NCBI GenBank assembly: GCA_026419775.2
Contig: JAOPGA020000683.1
Location: 1-64,000 of the forward strand
Reading direction: 5' to 3'
From: Acrasis kona
Taxonomy: Eukaryota; Heterolobosea; Eutetramitea; Acrasida; Acrasidae
DNA length: 64,000 nucleotides
Both the position numbers and the translations under genes were made by a program. The notes under the pieces are model-generated. The model was given only the letters and a program-made list of their open reading frames with translations. It ran no database searches and was not told where the DNA came from. Within the stretch, counting starts at the first letter, position 1. Each line of letters starts with the position of its first letter. Shown here piece by piece: positions 54,284 to 63,301 of this stretch.

Positions 54284-56585
54284 TTATAGTCGAATTATAA
54301 CCATTGGAACATCTTCCCTCCCATTCATTGGACGCGGTATATATGTTGGCATGAACCCACTAATACGAAGACTTTCATCGCCTATGAATTTACTATTACT
54401 ATATAGACACTTCTCCTCATTGTTGTTTACTCTATTGTGTATCTTATAAATATAAACAATTGTCTTTGTACAAAATGTTTCTTGTAAATACTTTTTTGAA
54501 TAAACAAAAAGAAAATCATCAGGTGATACATGCACAAACATAATGTCTGGTACATTAAAAAAATCTACTACTTCTCCGTTTGTATTATTATAAATAGTAA
54601 ACCCATCTTTTCTTTCCACAAATCTACCAAAGTGATTGTCATCAATCACAACAAATTTTTGTTTTAAAGATCTATCTTGAATCTTTGGTAATGATTTTAT
54701 TTTATAATGTAACATTGCTTTGATGTCAAATATTTCAAATGGTTGATTTTTATCAGAAGCACATATAACTTTCAAGTCACTCATGAGAAAACATTTATAG
54801 TAGCTGGAAGATAAGATTTGATCTACCCTCCACTTATCAAATATATCAACAACTGGATAAACCCTCATAATAGGTCCAGATTGTGCAGGTGGAAGTATAA
54901 ATGTACCATCACTTAGTAAAATGATCTCTTTTGGTTTATAAACAGTTCCACTGGGAGCTTTAAAACACAAATCACAAAGGAGTGTCACTCCTTTTTCATC
55001 AAAGCGGTGCTTGAAAATAGTAGTCACCAGGCGATAATAATAAACAGTTACTATTGTTATACTGTCATTGTCTAAACAAAGCAAAGGTTTACATTGCAAA
55101 TTTTGTTTTTGTTTTGGGAGTATGAACAATGTATTTATTCTGCCATTAGTTATTTTTTTCACAACAACTCCTCTTTCTTCGTCAATAACAACTATTTTTT
55201 CATGAATAAAAGAATAAATATTAGCATATACTGATTTTCTAATTACTTCATGTCTATTTAAACTATAAAAAGATCCTGTCTTTATAGATAAACTTTGATA
55301 TCCATCTATTATAAATAAAATACCTTCACCTACATCCATAACATCATTTATATATGGGAGAGTAAACCTATGTATTTCCTTTCCTTCTGCAATATTATAA
55401 ATTATTATAATATTTTCAATAACCACTGCCATGTGGCGACCATCATCAAAAACAACTATTTTATCAATAGGTGATTGTTTTCCATGTCCTCCATGTCTTT
55501 CTACATATACAATATTAAACAAATTTGTCTTCTTTTTCACATTATACACTGGATATCCATCTGTTTTGTTACCATGTAAGACAAGAAAATTAGTTTCTAT
55601 ATGCTTTGATGTGTCAACTCCTAATATGGGCTCTATAACATTCAAAAATTGTAAAAATATTTGTGGTCGGCTTACCGATGAAATTGTCAGTTAGAATATG
55701 TTGAGGCTCTCCGTGTGACTCAACTCTAAAGCGATTATCTTCTTCTGCTTGAATTGGTTCCTCTTTATTACCTTCAGTCCCAGCCTGTTTCTCACACGCT
55801 TGGGTGAGGACGTCCAAATTGTTTACAGGTTGGAGAACTACAATTTCGTCCAGTTCTCTTCTTTTTTTGGGACGTACATGCACTTGTTCGATTTGATGTT
55901 GATGTTGGTTCGGCTCTTCATCCTCGGAAATAATTTCTATTTTCCTTTTGTTTTGATTTGATGCTTTCTTATGTCTTTTAGCCTTGTTGACGTTGTTCTC
56001 ATCAATGTTGTTGGAAATCGGTGCTTGTTGGTCTTGGTTGTGAAGAATGTGAATCTCAACAGGTTGAGGTGTAGTTGGTACGGAATTGCTAACGAACAAA
56101 GGTTTAATAATGTATGAACCAATGTTGAGTAATGTTAACTGGTGCACGCAATCGTTAATGTACCGTGGATTGATGAATGCGAATAAATTATTTCTACCAA
56201 GAATGTTTTGAATGGCGTTGGCTGATTGTATTGAGGCAGTCAATTTTTCGTCGCCACAGAATAAATACTTGCAATTTTTATCCACTTCTTCTGCTTGATT
56301 GATTATGATGCCACCTCCATTTTCTGCGAATTAGTCAAAACTTTTAAAGTGTTTTCTACCCCATAGAGCTCGTACATCATTGGAAATATCTTGACACATA
56401 TAGCATTTTCGGTTGAAGAACACACCCTCCACCATGCTTTGAGAAAGTTGACTTGAAAATGTTGAGCACGATACATATGCAGCTGAGGCGATAAGAGTAT
56501 GAAACAACAGTAAACCAATTATGGCAGAATCTTCAAAAACCGGACTAAACAAACTAGGCAACTCAGAATCAACTTCGAAAAACAT
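54284..56585 (-). CDS. BRCT-domain protein with C-terminal beta-propeller-like region
   Basis: Three exons: 56585-56360, 56323-55676 and 55632-54284, with introns of 36 bp (GTAGAA...TCGCAG) and 43 bp (GTAAGC...TATAG); about 740 residues. The first join rebuilds a BRCT domain at about residues 48-150: GVFFNRKCYM, DVRALWENGGGIII, and FAFINPRYINDCV, with the Gly-Gly turn and the W/Y near the end. A linker with a nuclear-signal-like basic patch (KRHKKASNQNKRK) and acidic runs follows. The last 450 residues are repetitive beta strands (DKIVVFDDGRHMAVV, DSITIVTVYYY), like a degenerate propeller. Suggests a nuclear DNA-damage or chromatin role. The N-terminal 40 residues are hydrophobic and may hide another intron. 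Confidence 0.7.
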
Positions 56586-56748
56586 TCAAACCAAATTTTT
56601 CTGACGTTATTGGGTTCAAGGTAAATAAAAATAAATACCTTTACTTCATGTGATGAGGAACTGAGGTGAGTTGCCGAACTCCATTTAGCATTTATCAGGA
56701 ATGAAGTAGATGGTGATTAAATGTTACAATGTTTTATTTTTTATATAT

Positions 56749-57060
56749 TTAGTACTCTGATTGCAATCTATGTGTTTCTGTAAATCTGTGTGGCTTCTTT
56801 CTGTTTGAATTTTGTCTGTACATGTCACGATTAGATTTTTGATCACTTTTGTACATCTCCATTAATTCTTTCTTGTAAAAAATGGTTTGGTTTTGTTCGA
56901 ATGTTTTGATTTGATGTGCTGGTTGTTTGGTTAAAGACTCGGATGCGACTCTCTTCTTTCGTCTCCCTGTTACTTTTCTTTCATTGCTCTTTTCTACTTT
57001 TGGCGTTAGCGCTTTTACTTTACCGGTCCTCATCAATGTAAGGCTGAATAATAATGTCAT
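56749..57060 (-). CDS. divergent ribosomal protein eS30-like (FAU-type) basic protein
   Basis: ATG 57060 to TAA, 103 residues, very basic. Residues 8-34 read SLTLMRTGKVKALTPKVEK and then TGRRKKR. This parallels eS30 (SLARAGKVRGQTPKVAKQE...KTGRAKRR) at the right spacing. The rest (FYKKELMEMYKSDQ, then NRKKPHRF) is an unusual C-terminal extension. The same frame is open upstream to about 57158 (VDLSVRNDCSLKKLHETT), where animal FAU genes carry a ubiquitin-like part. That upstream piece is too short and divergent to be sure. Could be a specialised or decaying eS30 copy rather than the main ribosomal gene. Confidence 0.5.
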   Translation of the reverse strand: MTLLFSLTLMRTGKVKALTPKVEKSNERKVTGRRKKRVASESLTKQPAHQIKTFEQNQTIFYKKELMEMYKSDQKSNRDMYRQNSNRKKPHRFTETHRLQSEY

Positions 57061-57238
57061 TATTGTTGTTTCGTGGAGTTTCTTCAGCGAACAATCATTG
57101 CGAACACTGAGATCAACTTGTTCGGACTTGTAATCAACAATAAAGTCATGTGACAGTCATCAACACCTGAAAGAATGATGTTATAACATCAACCATGTAG
57201 AATGCACGGCTGTATAATGCAAAAAACAAATAAAAAAT

Positions 57239-58309
57239 TTAACAACAAGAACTTTTTGTATTGCTTTGAGATGATTGAGTTTCCACATTGGAGCAGTCGA
57301 ACTGTCCATAATGAACTTGTCTTGAGCCAATTATTGTAAAGTAAGGACTCAACCACGATTCTCCAACCATGCTCGAAGAGTTGCCACACACCAACACAGG
57401 ACGATTTGTTTCAAACACATGATGGTCGTCAAGACGATAACTAGATTCACAGCCCTCAATATTACCTTTATAGATTGCCACCTGACCATAATCTTCACAC
57501 AATGTTTCAAGATTATCAAGTTTAAACAAACGATAAGTGATGGAATAGAACCTTGCCTCGCCAGTAATGTTTTTTAAATCTTCGTCCTCAATCGTGACTT
57601 CTCTTTCGGACAAGACTCTCGGATCTGTGAAGCCGACCTTATGGCACAACCTTATAAAGTCATTCTTGTAAAGAGCACCAGAAATACATTCGCCAAACAA
57701 TAATTTATGTTGCCTTACATTTTCAGGAAGTCTTCTATCACAATAAATGTCAGAAAAATAAAATTCACCACCTCTTTTTAGAGATTTAAAAACACCTTGT
57801 AGAACCTTTTCCTTGTCGGGAGATAAATTTACAACACAGTTAGATATTACAATGTCAACACTTTCTTCTTTGATACCAGCCTTTTCTAAATATTCAATAT
57901 GACCTTTTACAAACTTCATGTTGTTGTTTGCATATTTGAGTTCCTTGGTAAAGGACTCAGCATTTTGAATGGCAAGGTCTATTTGTTCAGAGGTCATGTC
58001 TATTCCAGTGACAGTTCCCTCTGGACCCACGAGTTTGGAAGCTATGTAGCAATCCCTACCAGAACCACAACCAAGATCTAAAATGTCGAGACCTTTAATT
58101 CCGAGTGGAATAGGATTTCCACACCCATAGAATTTTGATAAAATGATTTGGGGGATTTTGGATATTGCTTCTCGAATTAGTTTGTGAGGCTTATCGTCCG
58201 TACAGCAAGCACTTGTTTTTAAATCTTTGGTGTTTTGTAGAACCTTGCCGTAATAGTTTTGCACATTCTCATATATATCGTCCGAGCATTTCGTTTGTGT
58301 GCAAACCAT
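57239..58309 (-). CDS. arsenite methyltransferase
   Basis: 356 residues from ATG 58309, intronless. N-terminal NVQNYYGKVLQNTKDLKTSACC is the AS3MT/ArsM signature with its Cys pair. SAM-binding motif I is LDILDLGCGSGRDCYIAS. Further conserved parts are GIDMTSEQID, VISNCVVNLSPDKEKVL with the substrate Cys, and FGECISGALY with the third Cys. The protein ends KSSCC, a Cys tail found in many family members. It would methylate As(III) using S-adenosylmethionine in the cytosol, for detoxification. Regulation not visible. Confidence 0.95.
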   Translation of the reverse strand: MVCTQTKCSDDIYENVQNYYGKVLQNTKDLKTSACCTDDKPHKLIREAISKIPQIILSKFYGCGNPIPLGIKGLDILDLGCGSGRDCYIASKLVGPEGTVTGIDMTSEQIDLAIQNAESFTKELKYANNNMKFVKGHIEYLEKAGIKEESVDIVISNCVVNLSPDKEKVLQGVFKSLKRGGEFYFSDIYCDRRLPENVRQHKLLFGECISGALYKNDFIRLCHKVGFTDPRVLSEREVTIEDEDLKNITGEARFYSITYRLFKLDNLETLCEDYGQVAIYKGNIEGCESSYRLDDHHVFETNRPVLVCGNSSSMVGESWLSPYFTIIGSRQVHYGQFDCSNVETQSSQSNTKSSCC

Positions 58310-58490
58310 GATGATCGAAATTGTAAAAAGAAGTCAACTAAACTTTTTCATGTGTTGCAGAACTACAAGAGTATACACTGCCTAGCGTAAATAAGAAACG
58401 AAAAGAATTTTTAAACGTTCTAATTGTCAACAAATCTAATTGTTTCTTTCCGTTTTAAAGAGTAAAACTGTTGATTTATTAAAAACAATC

Positions 58491-59033
58491 TCACTGACAG
58501 AAGGCCTTTACTTGCTCACTTAGTTCGAATAAGACCTTATTTGGACTATGTAGTAGTACGTTTCTGAAGGTAACTGGTGAAGTTGCAGGTCCGAATCGAA
58601 CAGGGACGTTGTTTGTCATATCCACATCCAAAACAATTTTACCAAGTCTAGGTACCTCCAAATTCCAACTGTTCACCAATTTATTCTCAAGGAAAACTGA
58701 GCTGTTAAAAGTCAAGCCTGAGAAGGTTGCTTCGTCAAAGTAAGGTTCCTTTTGGAAAGGTCCTTTACGACATTCAATTCCTTGACCCCTATATGTGACC
58801 AAATAACTTGCATTTTCCTCGGAGTTGTTAATTTGGATCTGTAAACCATCACCAGTGTAGGTTTCAATGCGAAGCTTTTTGTGCTCTTGGTCTAAGTAAT
58901 ATTTTTGGTTCACAACGGTGCTACCTTGCCTGTAACCATCTGCAGACATGCTAGGAGAGAATACAGAGGGTCTCAAAGGATCTTGGGCGAAGGCGATAGC
59001 AGCAAGAGCAAGAGTAAGTATGATGAGTTTCAT
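58491..59033 (-). CDS. secreted ependymin/LolA-like beta protein
   Basis: 180 residues from ATG 59033. Clean signal peptide (KLIILTLALAAIAFAQ), then beta-rich sequence with two Cys (one in GIECRKGPF, one in AFCQ at the end) and several N-glycosylation sites. The order YYLDQEHKKLRIETY, then GIECRKGPF and a C-terminal FRNVLLHS segment is reminiscent of ependymin-related proteins, but this is a weak recollection. Two CGGAGTTAACG units lie about 100 bp upstream. Likely extracellular or lysosomal; ligand unknown. Confidence 0.6.
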   Translation of the reverse strand: MKLIILTLALAAIAFAQDPLRPSVFSPSMSADGYRQGSTVVNQKYYLDQEHKKLRIETYTGDGLQIQINNSEENASYLVTYRGQGIECRKGPFQKEPYFDEATFSGLTFNSSVFLENKLVNSWNLEVPRLGKIVLDVDMTNNVPVRFGPATSPVTFRNVLLHSPNKVLFELSEQVKAFCQ

Positions 59034-59474
59034 TTCTACTTGATAATTTGTGTGATTGGAGGAAAACCCTATTTATAGTAATTATCTTGTAAACAAGTTT
59101 TGCTAGGGTGATTGTCTTTAACAAAGAGACCGGAGTTAACGAGCGGAGTTAACGTTGACTGCTAGTTATCAGAGTAATAATTTCTTTTTTCCAAAACGTC
59201 TACTCAACAATATGGGTTTTATTCGATATAAACTCTATTGGACAAACAGGTTTATTGATCCTATCTTCTCAATACCAAAATGCTGGTGGTATATTGTTTT
59301 GTTTCATTAGAATTGATGTTATCGAATTTGAGCTCATGTTTTTGTGCTAGAATTCTACTCTACTTACTTTACTGCATCTGAATATTTATTATTCATTAAA
59401 AAAGGGTGAAAGTATCGAAAGTGTTTACGGATTTAATTCTGATTTTTACTAAAATCGATTTATTGTATCACTAT

Positions 59475-60593
59475 CTATTTTCTACCTGCCAAGGTGCGAC
59501 TTCTTCTTACGCAAGCACATCTATCTCCGCCAGGTGCAGATGTGAGTCCTGCATTAAACCAATGAATGTATCCAGGAGGGCAAGTCCAGCATCCTCTGTT
59601 GTTATCGGGTACACAGGCACATCTATCTCCACCAGGAGCAGTGGTTAGACCAGCATCGTACCAATGAGTTTGACCAGCGGGGCAAGTCCAGCAATTTGGT
59701 GGTCTGGTAGTTGTTGGTGCAGATGTTGGTGCTTTAGTGGTTGTTGTTTCAGGTGCTCTAGTAGTTGTTGGTGCAACGGTGGTAGTTGTTCCAGAACCAA
59801 CATTAACTAATGTCAAATAGAAGGAGCTTGGAACGACTTCACGACCGTTCAATTCAACACCACAGTTGTTGTTGCTATCAAAGAAGGGAGAAACATTTGG
59901 ACTGACTTGTCTGTTACAAAAGTTTGGATTAGAAGCATCATTGACTGTGCTTGTAGAAAGAACGAATGTAACTACATTTTTTCTTGCACTACGGGCGGCG
60001 TAGATTGCGGCGGTAACGTCGATCTGTCTTGACAATCTGCAACCACTTCCATCTTGTAAGAAGGTGCTGTTTCCAATGACATTTGATTGGAGGTTGTTGG
60101 TGCAGCTGGATGATGATTCAACAAGGTCGTAACTTGGGTTGGCCGATGCTACAAAAGAGACGATTCTGTTGGCGTTGGCGCATCTTGTTGATCTGATATC
60201 CAAAATAGCGTAAGATCTTCCTGGTGTCAACGATCCGACGCCAGATAGAGAGAAACTGAAGATGATGGATGGTCTTCCTTGTCCGACTTGGTTGTATGTT
60301 CTTGAGTGGCTGCATGACGTGCCTCCTGGGGAGCTGAAGAAGCTTACGTCCTTGTTGTTTTTGACCACGATGGAATTTGGTGGGCTTGTAATGGTTGGTG
60401 CATTTGTTGTGGTTGTTGGTGTGTTACGCTGAACACAGGCACATCTATCTCCACCAGGTGCAGAAGAGAGACCGGCATCGTACCAGTGGATTTGACCCGA
60501 TGGGCACGTCCAACAAGGAGTGTTTGCAGATGCTGCGAAAGCTGAGGCCACAAAAGCCATGAATGATATTGTGATTATTAGTTTTTTATTCAT
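59475..60593 (-). CDS. secreted protein with three CWTCP/HWYDAG Cys modules
   Basis: Start at ATG 60593, giving signal peptide NKKLIITISFMAFVASAFA; 372 residues. Three copies of a compact Cys module (about 28 residues) each contain CWTCP, HW[YF][DN]AGL and GGDRCACV. One is at the N-terminus and two are in tandem at the C-terminus. Between them lies a beta-rich, Cys-containing domain of about 190 residues (SIIFSFSLSGVG, YAILDIRSTRCANA, NNCGVELNG). Thr/Pro linkers ([17 protein letters not shown]) separate the parts. This is the architecture of extracellular modular proteins. The Cys module resembles nothing I can name; sugar or matrix binding is a guess. Confidence 0.75.
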   Translation of the reverse strand: MNKKLIITISFMAFVASAFAASANTPCWTCPSGQIHWYDAGLSSAPGGDRCACVQRNTPTTTTNAPTITSPPNSIVVKNNKDVSFFSSPGGTSCSHSRTYNQVGQGRPSIIFSFSLSGVGSLTPGRSYAILDIRSTRCANANRIVSFVASANPSYDLVESSSSCTNNLQSNVIGNSTFLQDGSGCRLSRQIDVTAAIYAARSARKNVVTFVLSTSTVNDASNPNFCNRQVSPNVSPFFDSNNNCGVELNGREVVPSSFYLTLVNVGSGTTTTVAPTTTRAPETTTTKAPTSAPTTTRPPNCWTCPAGQTHWYDAGLTTAPGGDRCACVPDNNRGCWTCPPGYIHWFNAGLTSAPGGDRCACVRRSRTLAGRK

Positions 60594-61012
60594 TTTGATT
60601 TGTTGTGTTATTGGCAACATGCGTCTTGTTTTTATTCTTTGGCAGTCTATTTTTATCTGTTATTATTATCGCGAACTTACTCAATATGTTTCGAAACGCA
60701 AGAAAAAATAGACAGATGTTCTCAACTTCATGTGTCTCGCCTAAAAATAATTCTCAGTTACATATTTAGAGAACATCAAAATAAGTTGACTAATTGGTTG
60801 GTGTTAGTTATTCGACAGAGATTAAGCTGGGATTTCCGTTAGAAGAAGCATGTAATTCAATGTGAAAAATTAATTACAGTCTTGGATACAGATTCAATAT
60901 TTGGAGCAATTTTTGAAAACTCAACCTGAAGTTCGATCTTAAATACTACCTGTATTTCAGACATGCATGAGCACATCAATAAAATTTTTTAAGCTCCTGT
61001 ATCCTGAAAAAA
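60594..61012. other. intergenic region
   Basis: Upstream region of the CWTCP protein gene and the 3' flank of tRNA-Arg, including the T-run just after the tRNA on the minus strand. No gene seen. Confidence 0.5.
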
Positions 61013-61099
61013 CACCCGAGCAGGGGATCGAACCCTGGGCCTCACCCTTAGGAGGGGTGCGCGCTGAAGCAAAAATGAGATCCGCTGCGCTACACGGGC
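61013..61099 (-). tRNA. tRNA-Arg(CCT) with a 14-nt D-loop insertion
   Basis: Minus strand: acceptor GCCCGTG against CTCGGGT (one T-T mismatch at 6-67 and a G-T pair at 1-72), D-stem GCGC/GCGC, anticodon arm CACCC-CTCCTAA-GGGTG (anticodon CCT) and T-arm CAGGG-TTCGATC-CCCTG. T6 follows within two bases as terminator. The D-loop is 22 nt. After AGCGGAT come fourteen extra bases (CTCATTTTTGCTTC, complement of 61066-61079) before A-GCGC. Without them the gene is a normal 73-nt tRNA. The insertion lies at the same place as in the tRNA-Ile gene at 31285. Confidence 0.9.
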
Positions 61100-61797
61100 A
61101 GATATAAATATGTTTTTTCAAATACGTATCAATTATCTAATTTATTTGAAATAGGACGATATAAGCTTTAGATTTAAATTAATTCTTAACTTGTGTGTAC
61201 CAGATTAGTCGTCGATTTGTTCGACCTACTTGTATTCTGATTTTCATAAACCACTCATGTTACTTTTTAAATGATGTGACTTTGGATGATGTGATTTTTC
61301 GGTTAATGCCTATGCTTATGAATGTTGTCATCGATATAAATGTTCATTGAAACTGAATGTTAGTTCTCCTTAAGAGATGTTAATTTAGTGTTAAATGTAA
61401 TGAAATTTCTTGAATAAAATCATACTTATATAATGTATTATGATTTTCGTCCGATTCGTGTGACATCAAGAAGGATATATATTAAAAAATATTGATTTGC
61501 ATCACTTGTAATTTGTATGAATTATTCTGTGAAATTAGCTGATTTGCGATTGAAATAAAGACGGGCATTTGGTGTTGAAAAAATGTATTGTGCACGATGC
61601 AGAGTCTTCGATGTATTTCAATTTTTAGCTCTTTTGATGTTTGTAACGGAGTTCAATCAAAATCGAGAGACGTTGAACAGGGAATAGGATGCAGTCCGAA
61701 CCATAAGCCGGGAACTCAATCGGAGTTGCACTTTTATTTAAACGTTTATTATATTACTTCTATTAATATAATATAATAAAATATTGAAGAGTGCGAT
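61100..61797. other. AT-rich intergenic region
   Basis: Upstream of tRNA-Arg and of the small basic gene. A 34-codon frame starts at ATG 61583 (MYCARCRVFDVF) without further support. CGGAGTT occurs at 61647-61653 and 61721-61727. Confidence 0.4.
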
Positions 61798-62019
61798 ATG
61801 CCAAAAGATACCACTCCTACGATCAACACTGTTAAGGTTGCTTTAAGAAGTGTCACTCAAGATCAAGCAGACAACATCACCAAGGTGGTATTGCAGACAC
61901 CTCCTCCCCGCAGACAGACAACAGTTCCTGGAGCACCAAAGAAGCCGAAAAGAATCGAAACTGTTCGCCTTGACGAAAAGCAACTTCGATCGGCTAGAAG
62001 AAAACTATACTTTTTTTAA
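61798..62019 (+). CDS. small basic hypothetical protein
   Basis: 73 residues from ATG 61798 to TAA. Proline-, Lys- and Arg-rich (TPPPRRQTTVPGAPKKPKR, then LRSARRKLYFF). Codon use looks coding and the start is preceded by two CGGAGTT motifs, but there is no domain and no clear poly(A) signal close by. It might be a nucleic-acid-binding or histone-like small protein, or a first exon. Confidence 0.4.
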   Translation: MPKDTTPTINTVKVALRSVTQDQADNITKVVLQTPPPRRQTTVPGAPKKPKRIETVRLDEKQLRSARRKLYFF

Positions 62020-62725
62020 AGAATACGACGTTGAATATGTTGTGCTGTTTATTTTACGAAGAAATACATTTGACCAAATCCTGTATGAACGAATTATTAA
62101 ATTGCATTACTTTACAACTCTGTTTCTCTTTATGCAACAGTGAGCAATCCAGCATGTTTGACAAGTCAATCTTTTAATGTGGTACAAGTTACTTTGCTTC
62201 TTGAAGTTATATGACATGATAATTGGTGTGTCAGCACCTTATTATTTTTCATGAAAGCATCACCTTTCCGTTCTATACTTTCATATTAGATTTTGATATG
62301 GTCCAGGTTACCATCCTCTCTATCTGTTATTGTAAACGAAGTTGATCTGAACACAAACAAGATTAGGAATAGCACAATTTGATTGTCCGTTGCTCATTGA
62401 CATCAAATAATAAAAAGTCTCCTCCAAACACTACTAAGTGGAGTTAATTTTATACCAATTGATCAGAAGTTTCTAGGTGACAGTCTAAAAAAAACCAGAT
62501 GTCGAACGGAGTTGCCATCATTGATCGGAGTTGAACAAAATAATTTTGTTTTTTTTAGAAATTATTTAAGTGTGTGCCTTTAAAGATGACTACTTATATA
62601 CCTCTGCAGCAGTACATCTCATACACTACTTTGTTCCAACAGTTTTTCCAATCAGTATTCTTTGTAATGTACTGTTGGATATAAATAGGTGTTCAAAAAA
62701 GACAAGGCAACAAACAAAAAACAAG
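62020..62725. other. intergenic region with dispersed repeat
   Basis: Contains the second copy of the 120 bp repeat (62263-62380). It also has two CGGAGTT motifs (62507-62513, 62526-62532) about 200 bp upstream of the chagasin gene. No supported coding exon apart from the repeat's LDHIKI-ending frame on the minus strand. Confidence 0.4.
62263..62380 (-). repeat. dispersed 120 bp repeat, copy 2
   Basis: Reverse complement aligns with 43818-43937. A frame ending in TD-x2-ED-x2-LDHIKI and TAA is kept, preceded by a GTGTTCAG acceptor-like site. Confidence 0.7.
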
Positions 62726-63013
62726 ATGGCAGAACGTGTTTCGGTTAATGTCAACACAGTAAAGATTGTCAAACTAGACAATAATCCAACAACTGGATAT
62801 GAATGGATTGTAAAATCAAGCAATGACGACGTAGTCACTGTAACTCATAAAGGATATACTCCCCAAGGAAGTATGGTGGGTTCTGGTGGTTATGATACAT
62901 TCTCAATAAAGGGACGAAAGCCAGGTAATGCTTCAGTTTCGTTTGAGTATAAAAGAAGCTGGGAGAATGATGCTGTAGAGAGAAAGGTTTATTCTGTTAG
63001 TGTGAGCCCTTAA
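62726..63013 (+). CDS. chagasin-type (I42) cysteine protease inhibitor
   Basis: 95 residues from ATG 62726 (after AACAAG), stop TAA 63011-63013. The three inhibitory loops of chagasin are visible: NNPTTGYEW (NPTTG loop), GSGGYDTFSI (GxxG loop) and the FEYKRSWE loop, in place of the usual RPW. No signal peptide, so it should act in the cytosol or by non-classical export. Chagasins block papain-like proteases, and in protists they control the cell's own cathepsins. Confidence 0.92.
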   Translation: MAERVSVNVNTVKIVKLDNNPTTGYEWIVKSSNDDVVTVTHKGYTPQGSMVGSGGYDTFSIKGRKPGNASVSFEYKRSWENDAVERKVYSVSVSP

Positions 63014-63188
63014 TTTTAGTACATAATATAAACAATTTCTGTAAACACTTTTGTGCTTCTATTAACGTCTATGGGTTTAATATTTAAAAGTTTTTCTTCA
63101 ATCTGTTACAGTCGTTCCTTCCAACTATCATAACTGACAATTCTTCAAACCTCTACCATCCTTTAACGTGCGCCACGCTATTATTATT

Positions 63189-63299
63189 ATGGCACAACAA
63201 GAAAAGATTATGGAGCTTTCCAATAAAGCTACAAATATATGGACGTCTGCACCGCAAACGTTGTCTTATTTCACACAATCACATTGTAAACCTCTTTGA
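63189..63299 (+). other. 36-codon upstream ORF before uL3m
   Basis: ATG 63189 to TGA 63297-63299 (starts MAQQEKIMELSNKATNIW), ending three bases before the uL3m start codon at 63302. It could be a regulatory uORF or a tiny independent protein. Confidence 0.4.
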
Positions 63300-63301
63300 A
63301 A

